DNA of 5,984 nucleotides. It comes from Bacteroidales bacterium (GTDB lineage: Bacteria; Bacteroidota; Bacteroidia; Bacteroidales; UBA3824). The position numbers and the translations under genes were made by a program. This document shows positions 1 through 5,984 of this stretch, in pieces (position 1 is the first letter of the stretch; each line of letters starts with the position of its first letter). Under the pieces are notes generated by a model, which worked only from the letters and a program-made list of their open reading frames with translations, had not been told where the DNA came from and made no database searches. The stretch spans positions 1-5,984 of the forward strand of contig JAFXMJ010000397.1 of assembly GCA_017530465.1 (NCBI GenBank), given 5' to 3'.

Positions 1-1110
1 AATCTCCGTCTTGCCAAAACTGCATGTCAGATGAACCAAAAAGGTGGCGGCGACACCTTGAAAAATGCCGACCTGTACGATGCTATGCTTTTTGCGATGG
101 AGGAAAACAATATCATAAAACCGCTCGATGTGCAGGGTGGACCATTCAAGTCGTTTGCAGTCTCGCCGGATGGACACATTGTAACAGTCGCTGCTGATGG
201 TGACATTGCCCGCCACCGCGTCACCGCTGGCGGCAAGGTGGAGCAGGTGAAGTCGATTGACAATCTATTGGCTGGCAAAGCTCCCGTAGAATCGGCTTTA
301 TTCATCACGCCAAATTTGATAGCGTGTTCCACCAAAGACCGCGCCGCCTATCTCATCGACATTGCCGCCAACCATCAGACAAAGCTGCCTAACATTCAAG
401 ACTACATAAAGTCAGCCGCCATTTCGCCTGACCATCAAAAATGTGCCGTTGCATACTTCTACGGCAATGTTATTGTGACGCCGTCCGCAATTACCAGCGG
501 TACTATAGAGCCAATAGCCACCCACGACTTCCGTACCACTGTCTCCGACATATATTACCACTCAGGTGACAATATATACGTCCTCTGTCACGATGGCAGC
601 CTGTTGAAGTGGAATGTCAACACCAACGCCTTAAAGACAGTCCTCTCACCAGACTCTCGCCATATTGCATTCAAGATGGCGGCAATACCGGACAAAAAAC
701 TTCTCGCGGTATGTTACAGCGATGGCTACATCCAGTTCGTGGACTTGACAAACGACAATAATGCCAGGACTATGCCAGCCGGACACTCTAAACTTGAAAA
801 CTTGCTGTACGACCCCAATACGGGCATACTCGCGCTGTCATCAGCCGACAAGCGCATCTCGCTAATCAATACCAACAATTTCGATGAAAAGCCGCTCGTA
901 ATTGAGGAACACAGCCTCGACAATCATAAGGTGAAAGGAATGGGATTCAATTCCAGCGGCATCCTTTTCGCGCTCACCGACGACAATAAGTTAAGGTTTT
1001 GGGATACAGACCCGACCACTTATACAGATGCGCTTTCGTCCATGAACCTTTCGCCGCTTTCCGACACCGAATGGAACTTGATTGTCGGGCGCGAATTTTC
1101 AGAAAAATAA
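1..1110 (+). CDS. WD40-repeat protein, C-terminal part (5' end outside window)
   Basis: The frame is open to the left edge, so the ATG at 31 is probably an internal methionine. Counting from the first codon at base 1, residues 1-40 are a helical linker (RLAKTACQMNQKGGG, then LYDAMLFAMEE). I recognise this style of linker from large Bacteroidota proteins in which WD40 repeats follow a STAND-type NTPase or caspase-like domain. Seven WD40-like blades follow at about 50-74, 97-120, 137-160, 180-206, 223-249, 264-290 and 310-336. Examples are FAVSPDGHIV, DGSLLKWNV and NKLRFWDT, enough for one closed propeller. The tail LSDTEWNLIVG (353-363) matches the Glu-Trp...Gly ending common after these propellers. 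There is no signal or membrane segment, so it is probably a cytoplasmic scaffold or sensor. It ends 22 bases before the phosphatase gene. The WD40 call is firm; the missing N-terminal domain is inference. Confidence 0.85.
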   Translation, partial: NLRLAKTACQMNQKGGGDTLKNADLYDAMLFAMEENNIIKPLDVQGGPFKSFAVSPDGHIVTVAADGDIARHRVTAGGKVEQVKSIDNLLAGKAPVESALFITPNLIACSTKDRAAYLIDIAANHQTKLPNIQDYIKSAAISPDHQKCAVAYFYGNVIVTPSAITSGTIEPIATHDFRTTVSDIYYHSGDNIYVLCHDGSLLKWNVNTNALKTVLSPDSRHIAFKMAAIPDKKLLAVCYSDGYIQFVDLTNDNNARTMPAGHSKLENLLYDPNTGILALSSADKRISLINTNNFDEKPLVIEEHSLDNHKVKGMGFNSSGILFALTDDNKLRFWDTDPTTYTDALSSMNLSPLSDTEWNLIVGREFSEK

Positions 1111-1132
1111 CATCTTAAACAGCAAAAAAGAT

Positions 1133-2290
1133 ATGACAATACTCGACATAATCCTGATTGTAATTGCGGTGGCATTGCTGGTGTTGGTTGTGGTAATGAA
1201 AACCAACAACAAACGTCTCGTTATGCGAGCCGTTCACCGTATGGACACCCGCTACACCGAATTATTGGAAAAATCCAACAGTGAAGTCCGCCGCATCACC
1301 GCCCTCTACGACGAACTCCGTAGCCGCACCTCCGCATCACAAGCTGCTGCCACATCCAACGTCGCCCAAATAATAGATATCGAACGCCTCTCCGCCGAGC
1401 AGAAAAAACTTGAAGCCGAGCAGGAGGAACTCTCCAACCGCAACCGCCAACTTTGGGACATAAGCGTCAGTATTGAGAAGGAACGTCAGCACATTCAAAT
1501 ACTCAAAAATGAAATTGAAGGCAAGCACCGCGAGGTTACATCCTCCATCCAATATGCCAAACTAATCCAAGACGCTGTGCTTCCCTCATTGGAAATCCTT
1601 AGAGAATCATTCCAAGATGGATTCCTCTTTTGGCGGCCGAGAGACATCGTGTCGGGCGATTTCTATTGGATGAAACGCATTGGCGATACCGTGATATTTA
1701 CTGTCGCAGATTGTACTGGACATGGTGTGCCGGGCGCGTTTATGAGTATGCTTGGTGTAGCTTTCTTAAATGAAATCTGCGTCGATTTCAACCCCGAAAC
1801 CCACCCGGCTCAAATTCTCGAACAACTTCGCCACAAGGTGATAACTACTTTAAAACAGAAAGATGATGGCGCAGTACACAAAGATGGTATGGATATAAGC
1901 CTTTGTATCTTCAATCTCGCCACGATGAAGATGCAGTTTTCTGGTGCCAACAACGGAATGTATCACGTGCGCGGCTCTGTACTCACCGAATACGCGCCTG
2001 TCCGCAACCCAATCGGCCTGTATCCAAAAGTCAGACAATTTGAAGACAACGATGTTGACATCCAGTCAGGTGATTACATTTATATGTTTTCAGATGGGTA
2101 CGCCGACCAATTCAGCAGCAAAAGCCAGAAATTCACCCTCAGACGCTTTCGAAACCTCTTCGTCGATATCAATGCCAAGACCAAGGTAGCCGCCGAGCAA
2201 GCTAAAATCCTCAGCGACACCTTCGACCAATGGCGTGGCAGCTACAAGCAGATGGACGATGTTCTTATCGGTGGCTACCGCATCAAATAA
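1133..2290 (+). CDS. Membrane-anchored SpoIIE/PP2C-type serine/threonine phosphatase
   Basis: A 385-residue protein predicted to dephosphorylate phosphoserine or phosphothreonine on a partner protein, using two divalent metals. Residues 2-22 form one hydrophobic transmembrane segment. A long coiled coil (about 40-135, rich in Glu, Lys and Gln) leads to the linker SIQYAKLIQDAVLP (138-151). The phosphatase domain is complete: RPRDIVSGDFYW (168-179), VADCTGHGVPGAF (191-203), DGMDISLC (251-258), FSGANN (269-274), MFSDGYADQF (318-327) and QMDDVLIGGY (373-382). The metal-binding aspartates are therefore present: D176, D193, D254, D321 and D375/D376. I chose ATG 1133 over the in-frame TTG at 1082, which would overlap the previous gene by 29 bases and put a polar extension before the membrane helix. 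No PAS, GAF, HAMP or TPR sensor domain is visible, so input may come through the coiled coil or the WD40 neighbour. Its substrate is not encoded in this window. Confidence 0.93.
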   Translation: MTILDIILIVIAVALLVLVVVMKTNNKRLVMRAVHRMDTRYTELLEKSNSEVRRITALYDELRSRTSASQAAATSNVAQIIDIERLSAEQKKLEAEQEELSNRNRQLWDISVSIEKERQHIQILKNEIEGKHREVTSSIQYAKLIQDAVLPSLEILRESFQDGFLFWRPRDIVSGDFYWMKRIGDTVIFTVADCTGHGVPGAFMSMLGVAFLNEICVDFNPETHPAQILEQLRHKVITTLKQKDDGAVHKDGMDISLCIFNLATMKMQFSGANNGMYHVRGSVLTEYAPVRNPIGLYPKVRQFEDNDVDIQSGDYIYMFSDGYADQFSSKSQKFTLRRFRNLFVDINAKTKVAAEQAKILSDTFDQWRGSYKQMDDVLIGGYRIK

Positions 2291-2346
2291 TCGTCGAAAA
2301 TATAGCTTATCAATCAAGCGGATTTTTCGCATAACCCTTAAAAACA

Positions 2347-3501
2347 ATGAAACGCATCCCATTCATATTACTCACGCTTCTGTCGCTCCTCGCCCTCGCG
2401 CTCCCAAATGCCACAGCGCAGAGCGACACTCTTAGCGACCTACGTCTATTTCAGAAAGCCGCCACCAGCGACTCGATAGGCGATAATGTAGCAGCAAATT
2501 ATGCTTCCGCACAAGCAACGGATTCTGTAGGCGAAAAAATCCGCATTTTGGAGTCTTTATATTCCGCTGGCAAATACAATCAGGTGCTTACACTGTCGCG
2601 CCAAATCCAAGAGCAGCACGACCTTTCCAAAGCCCAAAATATTCTCCGCCTCAAATACACCATAGCAGCCTACAAGGATTTAGAATGTAACCGCGAGGCA
2701 GATAGCGCGGCAAAGCTGTTTTGGCGGCGCGATCCATTTTACAAAGTGTCAGAAGATAGCGACCCACTGTCGTTTCAGGAGGTCTTGAACAACTATTACA
2801 CAATGCCAAAATTTTCGTTGTGGTTGGCGGCTGGCAAGACGTTCATCAAACCACAGCTTGACACAGTGCATAATATCCTCGCCTCGGAGCAACGTACTCC
2901 CACATACGATGCGGAAGGATACGTGGTGCAGATTGGTTTGGAGTATCGCCCGCTGAGAATTTTAACCGTTAGCCTTGCGCCATCGTTCAGCACATACAAG
3001 ATAGACCGTACCTCCCAACGCTCCGACATCGCCACGTTTTATTACAAGGAAGATTGTCAAGCCATTGCCCTGCCGTTATATTTGGATGCAACACTATTCG
3101 CAGGACGCAGTGTCGTAGAGCCTTCCATCTACGCTGGTGCACAGGTTAGATACATTTTGCGTTCCCAATACAAGGCATACGAGGAGGCCGTTGGCTCATA
3201 TACCAAAATCCCAGACAGCAAGGACAACCTCAACCTCAAAAACCGTCTCAACACATCAATCCTTGGCGGCGTTAGGCTATACATCAATGGGCGTGGACGA
3301 ATCACATATTTTGGCGACTTCGGCGTGGTATATGATTTGCACCCATACAACGCTCCATCCAAAAAATTCGACAATCAAGCTCTGATGTTTGACAAGTCAT
3401 ACGTACCGGACATATTCCATCTCTTGGAATATACGGTTAAAGTAGGTGTGAAGGTCAACCTCCAGTACAAGACAATCGCAAAGTACAAATATGGATATTA
3501 A
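2347..3501 (+). CDS. Exported protein: helical (TPR-like) N-terminal half plus outer membrane beta-barrel
   Basis: A 384-residue protein. Residues 1-24 are a Sec signal peptide (MKRIPFILLTLLSLLALALP, then Ala-Thr-Ala before Gln25), giving signal peptidase I cleavage after A24. Residues 60-130 are helical and resemble degenerate TPRs (IRILESLYSAGKYNQVLTLS, then ADSAAKLFWRRDPFY). A linker, SFQEVLNNYYTMPKFS, leads into a region of alternating amphipathic strands at about 156-163, 192-201, 204-218, 238-250, 256-271, 303-313, 318-329 and 360-375, ending in aromatic Tyr384. About eight strands suggest a small barrel in the outer membrane, with the helical part in the periplasm. The arrangement of short helical repeats, a Asp-Pro-Phe-Tyr motif and a barrel is familiar from uncharacterised Bacteroidota proteins, but I cannot name the family. 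The gap to the phosphatase gene is 56 bases. ATG 2347 has an A-rich leader and no Shine-Dalgarno. The export call is firm; the barrel is a pattern-based inference. Confidence 0.8.
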   Translation: MKRIPFILLTLLSLLALALPNATAQSDTLSDLRLFQKAATSDSIGDNVAANYASAQATDSVGEKIRILESLYSAGKYNQVLTLSRQIQEQHDLSKAQNILRLKYTIAAYKDLECNREADSAAKLFWRRDPFYKVSEDSDPLSFQEVLNNYYTMPKFSLWLAAGKTFIKPQLDTVHNILASEQRTPTYDAEGYVVQIGLEYRPLRILTVSLAPSFSTYKIDRTSQRSDIATFYYKEDCQAIALPLYLDATLFAGRSVVEPSIYAGAQVRYILRSQYKAYEEAVGSYTKIPDSKDNLNLKNRLNTSILGGVRLYINGRGRITYFGDFGVVYDLHPYNAPSKKFDNQALMFDKSYVPDIFHLLEYTVKVGVKVNLQYKTIAKYKYGY

Positions 3502-3514
3502 TGCGCACAGAATT

Positions 3515-4684
3515 ATGAACATAACAAAATACATCCTGGTGGCAATCGTGGTATTCTCCATTGCCGCCTGCAACAAAGAAACCGTACATCTCGACGCCAG
3601 TTGCATACCGGTGAAAGTACCCTCCCAAGATGGAGGTTTTAATTTCGCTTTTTCTGACGGCGTGATGTGTCTCAATCAGAGCCAAAGTCCACTGTCTTAC
3701 TATGTTATCAAGCAAGACGGCTCTGTCGTGCAGTCCGATTCACTTTATTATACCGATGAGGGATATGCGATTGCCAACAGCTGTACTTATAACAATAATC
3801 ATGACGAATTGTTTATTACCTTTCCCATAGATGACAAAGGACAGTTTGCTCTCGCCAAGTTTTACAGCAATTGCCGCCTTGCATATTACCACACCATCAG
3901 CGGTATCGCTTCCGATTGCGCCGCAATGGCACTTGACAACGGTGAGTTCGCTATTTTTGTCCGTGATTTTTCAGAGGCAGATGACGACAGCCGTATCGCA
4001 ATGCGCATCATAAATACCGATGGTTGCCTCGAAGACTATATGGTATATCTTGAAGACGACCTTGACGACGGTTTCTTCGACGAGTTGTATATGGAGTTCT
4101 ATAATTTCAATTCCTTTGGCGATAGGATAATGGTCTCAAAATATGACTACGTAGATGGATCTACCTCATTTCGCATTTACAAAACAGATGGTACGTATGT
4201 TGCATCTGGACTCTTGGAATCTGCTGAGGGCGAGCAGAGTTATGACCCTTTGGAATTTAAATACGCCGGTGGCAACGTGTATCTCATCAACACCTCATCC
4301 AATTTAGAAGATTGTCCACATTCACTTTCAAAAATTGATCCTGACGGCAACGTCATCTTCACAGCGACATTGTCGGTCAATGAACTTTCGCCAAATGTTT
4401 TAGCTCAGGACGGTACGTTGATAGTGTTAGGTACTTCTCTCGGCGACGGCGACAACAACACCTCAGAATTTGGGCAAATTTTCATTATCGACGACAACAC
4501 TGGCACGGTAAAGGAAACCATCGAATTCCACTACGACGACTATATAATGCCAGTGCTTATTCTGCCCGCTCCTGATGGTTGCTACGACTTGTTCGTCTAT
4601 CGCACCACACCGAGCATCCCCGTTACTAAAATCCACATCTTCCACACTGACAATCTCCACAATCTCCAATCCGACAACCAATAA
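3515..4684 (+). CDS. Lipoprotein with repeated Asp-Gly turns, possible beta-propeller
   Basis: A 389-residue protein of unrecognised family. It begins MNITKYILVAIVVFSIAAC, a lipoprotein signal with lipobox Ile-Ala-Ala-Cys, so Cys19 would be lipidated. I chose ATG 3515. An upstream in-frame ATG at 3491 overlaps the previous gene by 11 bases and adds eight residues before a compact signal peptide, so it remains possible. After Cys19 the sequence is NKETVHLD, without a strong surface-export signal, so the protein may face the periplasm. Strand-turn-strand units recur: IKQDGSVV (65-72), INTDGCLE (166-173), YKTDGTYV (222-229), IDPDGNVI (274-281) and DDNTGTVK (326-333). The last four are about 50-57 residues apart, blade-like spacing. 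An acidic stretch, YLEDDLDDGFFDE, lies at 178-190. The mature protein has eight cysteines besides Cys19. It lies 13 bases after the barrel gene and 12 before the next lipoprotein gene. The propeller fold is inferred; no function can be assigned. Confidence 0.85.
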   Translation: MNITKYILVAIVVFSIAACNKETVHLDASCIPVKVPSQDGGFNFAFSDGVMCLNQSQSPLSYYVIKQDGSVVQSDSLYYTDEGYAIANSCTYNNNHDELFITFPIDDKGQFALAKFYSNCRLAYYHTISGIASDCAAMALDNGEFAIFVRDFSEADDDSRIAMRIINTDGCLEDYMVYLEDDLDDGFFDELYMEFYNFNSFGDRIMVSKYDYVDGSTSFRIYKTDGTYVASGLLESAEGEQSYDPLEFKYAGGNVYLINTSSNLEDCPHSLSKIDPDGNVIFTATLSVNELSPNVLAQDGTLIVLGTSLGDGDNNTSEFGQIFIIDDNTGTVKETIEFHYDDYIMPVLILPAPDGCYDLFVYRTTPSIPVTKIHIFHTDNLHNLQSDNQ

Positions 4685-4696
4685 TACCCAACATCC

Positions 4697-5984
4697 ATGA
4701 ACAGAAATTGTTACATATACATTTTTGCGGCTATGTTGCTCGCCATATCCTGTGTCAAGGATGACGACACCGCCGCCCTTGACACTGGAACTCAGCTCCA
4801 AGACACCATTCCTGCCTATACCACTGCGCCTATCTCAATATCAGCTACAATATGCGGCACCACCTTCACCGACGGTGATGCACTGATTGTTTCCAACTCC
4901 GAAATCCTCACTGAACCAGCCACACTCGCCATCAGAGACGGCATCGGTAAGTCAACCGCCACTTTCGCTGGTGAAATGAAGGTTAAGAACGGCACTGCGC
5001 TTTCTTCAGGCGTTACCACGTTTGCTGCAGCCCTCACCAACGCTCAAAAAACACTACCCGGCGATGGTTTGATGACCAAGGTCAAGGAAGTGACATCTGT
5101 GGAGGAAGGTTTCGATAAGTATGGTTGTCACGCTTGCAAAAATTTTGTCTATAACACCGACGCCAATTCTATATCCCTTGTCCAAACTACCGCCATTGTG
5201 AAGTTCCAATTGGAGTTTACTGGCGCAAAAGTTATCTTCACCACTGCTGACAAAAAGGTTTACCGCAAATACCTCAAAGGCAATGAGATGTTTGCCGTTC
5301 CCGATGGCACTCTGGTTGAGAGTCAGGTTTTGGACGTTTCGCAGACGATGACAGCTCAAAATGATGGACAGTCTGTATGCACCATTTCGAGGTCATTGCC
5401 ACAAGACTGCTTGCCGGGTGTGTTCTCTGTGGCTGGCAATCGACAGGTGTTTTTCAGCAAAGGAAATCTTTTGTACAAGCCGTACAATGACACTTGGAGT
5501 TTCGCTCCGTATCAGTATTTCGATTGCTTTGCGGGTGGTGGCGACGGTCGCAACAATGGAAACGTAGGCGAAAATTATTCCGAATGGTGTGGCGAGAATG
5601 ATTGGATTGACCATTTCGGCTGCGGTATGTGGCTCGTTGGAGGTACTCCCGTAAAGACCAACCAAAACAGTATGGAATACATTCCTGCATACGACGAAAC
5701 TTATACGCGTTTTACCACTTCTCCCGCCATTGGCGACCAGTGGAGGACGCTAAGCATCGGTGAATGGTCGTATCTTGCTGGCTGTGATAAGAATAAGCGC
5801 AGCAATGCTGACAGCCTACGCTATATGGCTAATGTTTGTGGCGCACCGCCGTCGTCCGTTTCAAGGTCGTCAACAAGCAGGAGGAAGCGATCAAATTCCT
5901 TTCCGTCAAGTTCACCGCGCCGGAAGACATCGTCGGTACCTATTACATCGACTTCTCCGGCGCCGCCCCCGCTTTCGTCGCCAG
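4697..5984 (+). CDS. Predicted surface-exposed lipoprotein, 3' end chimeric or incomplete
   Basis: The frame is open from ATG 4697 to the right edge, but only residues 1-382 (to about 5842) look genuine. MNRNCYIYIFAAMLLAISC is a lipoprotein signal with lipidated Cys19. It is followed by VKDDDT, the Lys plus acidic pattern that directs Bacteroidota lipoproteins to the cell surface. Residues 40-215 look like beta-rich domains, with ATFAGEMKV (88-96) and TTAIVKFQLEF (164-174). From about 240 a second domain begins: GVFSVAGNRQVFFSKGNLLY (241-260), then WSFAPYQYF, WIDHFGCGMW and DQWRTLSIGEWSYL (347-360). This resembles a tryptophan-rich domain common in Bacteroidota and Fibrobacter exported proteins (FISUMP-like), in which Trp-Arg-Thr-Leu...Glu-Trp is a hallmark. 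That domain normally continues after ANVCG with further conserved sequence. Here residues 383 onward become low-complexity Ser/Pro/Arg, the sign of a wrong frame. The role is unknown; adhesion or ligand binding is only a guess. Confidence 0.8.
   Translation, partial: MNRNCYIYIFAAMLLAISCVKDDDTAALDTGTQLQDTIPAYTTAPISISATICGTTFTDGDALIVSNSEILTEPATLAIRDGIGKSTATFAGEMKVKNGTALSSGVTTFAAALTNAQKTLPGDGLMTKVKEVTSVEEGFDKYGCHACKNFVYNTDANSISLVQTTAIVKFQLEFTGAKVIFTTADKKVYRKYLKGNEMFAVPDGTLVESQVLDVSQTMTAQNDGQSVCTISRSLPQDCLPGVFSVAGNRQVFFSKGNLLYKPYNDTWSFAPYQYFDCFAGGGDGRNNGNVGENYSEWCGENDWIDHFGCGMWLVGGTPVKTNQNSMEYIPAYDETYTRFTTSPAIGDQWRTLSIGEWSYLAGCDKNKRSNADSLRYMANVCGAPPSSVSRSSTSRRKRSNSFPSSSPRRKTSSVPITSTSPAPPPLSSP
5833..5984 (+). 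pseudogene. Fragment of a second exported-protein domain in a shifted frame
   Basis: From about 5842 the protein-like frame is the one starting at base 5842, not that of the lipoprotein gene. It reads RTAVVRFKVVNKQEEAIKF, then VKFTAPEDIVGTYYIDFSG, to the edge. It opens after a stop at 5830-5832 and has no start codon of its own. TAVVRFKV resembles TTAIVKFQL in the N-terminal part of the upstream lipoprotein, so it probably comes from a related exported protein rather than continuing the same domain. Third-position GC is 39 of 47 codons, against 24 of 47 in the equal stretch before the join. It is either the far side of an assembly join or the remnant of a recombined or frameshifted gene. Confidence 0.6.

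Noticed and set aside
1082..1132. TTG start at 1082 for the phosphatase gene
   Set aside because: It overlaps the upstream gene by 29 bases and adds 17 mainly polar residues before the membrane helix. ATG 1133 with an A-rich leader is the more natural start.
2291..2346. Promoter or terminator in the longest gap (56 bases)
   Set aside because: Only a six-base inverted pair (CGAAAA at 2295-2300 and TTTTCG at 2324-2329) with a 23-base loop is visible. The stem is weak and AT-rich, and no Bacteroidota-type TAnnTTTG element was seen.
3397..3715. Minus-strand open frames across the gene 3 / gene 4 boundary
   Set aside because: One contains a hydrophobic stretch, but it mirrors the lipoprotein signal peptide coding region on the other strand. 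It is a shadow, not a separate membrane protein.
4650..4667. Tandem copy of ACAATCTCC just before the stop of gene 4
   Set aside because: Only two nine-base copies, in frame within the tail (residues 380-385). This is most likely chance or minor slippage, and no function is evident.
5143..5600. Possible c-type haem site from the Cys-His-Ala-Cys pair in gene 5
   Set aside because: The residue after the second cysteine is Lys, not His, so the CxxCH haem-attachment motif is absent.
5393..5690. Open frames on the minus strand within gene 5
   Set aside because: They lie opposite a well-supported + strand coding region, and their translations show no recognisable domain or signal.
1..5984. Anti-phage defence island
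   Set aside because: WD40 proteins of the STAND type occur in defence, but no nuclease, other effector, integrase or mobile element is visible. Three of the five products carry export signals, which fits envelope biology better.

Overview
The window looks like a Bacteroidota (probably Bacteroidales) fragment. None of the four visible starts has a Shine-Dalgarno sequence; two have A-rich leaders. Two lipoprotein signals occur, one followed by the Lys-Asp-Asp-Asp pattern typical of surface-exported Bacteroidota lipoproteins. The gene families also fit: a WD40 protein with the linker and tail seen in large Bacteroidota signalling proteins, a membrane-anchored SpoIIE phosphatase, a helical-plus-beta-barrel outer membrane protein, and a lipoprotein with a tryptophan-rich C-terminal domain. 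Coding density is very high. No RNA gene, mobile element or CRISPR array was seen.

Layout, all on the + strand: (1) 1-1110, the 3' end of a larger gene, encoding a seven-bladed WD40 propeller; (2) 1133-2290, a single-span membrane protein with a coiled coil and a complete SpoIIE/PP2C-type phosphatase domain; (3) 2347-3501, an exported protein with a helical N-terminal half and a predicted outer membrane beta-barrel; (4) 3515-4684, a lipoprotein with repeated Asp-Gly turns, possibly a second beta-propeller; (5) 4697 to the right edge, a lipoprotein with a surface-export signal. The gaps are 22, 56, 13 and 12 bases, so one operon is likely. Its promoter would lie left of the window, and no convincing terminator or internal promoter is visible.

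A working model, by inference only, is an envelope-spanning signalling unit. A cytoplasmic WD40 scaffold and an inner-membrane serine/threonine phosphatase would sit on the inside, with an outer membrane barrel and two lipoproteins outside. No substrate or anti-sigma partner is encoded here, so the direction of signalling is unknown.

The last roughly 142 bases do not belong with what precedes them. Near 5842 the reading frame carrying protein-like sequence switches, GC rises from 50% to 59%, and third-position GC rises from 51% to 83% (hand counts over equal lengths). The new frame encodes a fragment resembling an N-terminal domain of a similar exported protein. This is best read as an assembly chimera or a recombination join at the contig end, and the 3' end of gene 5 should not be trusted.
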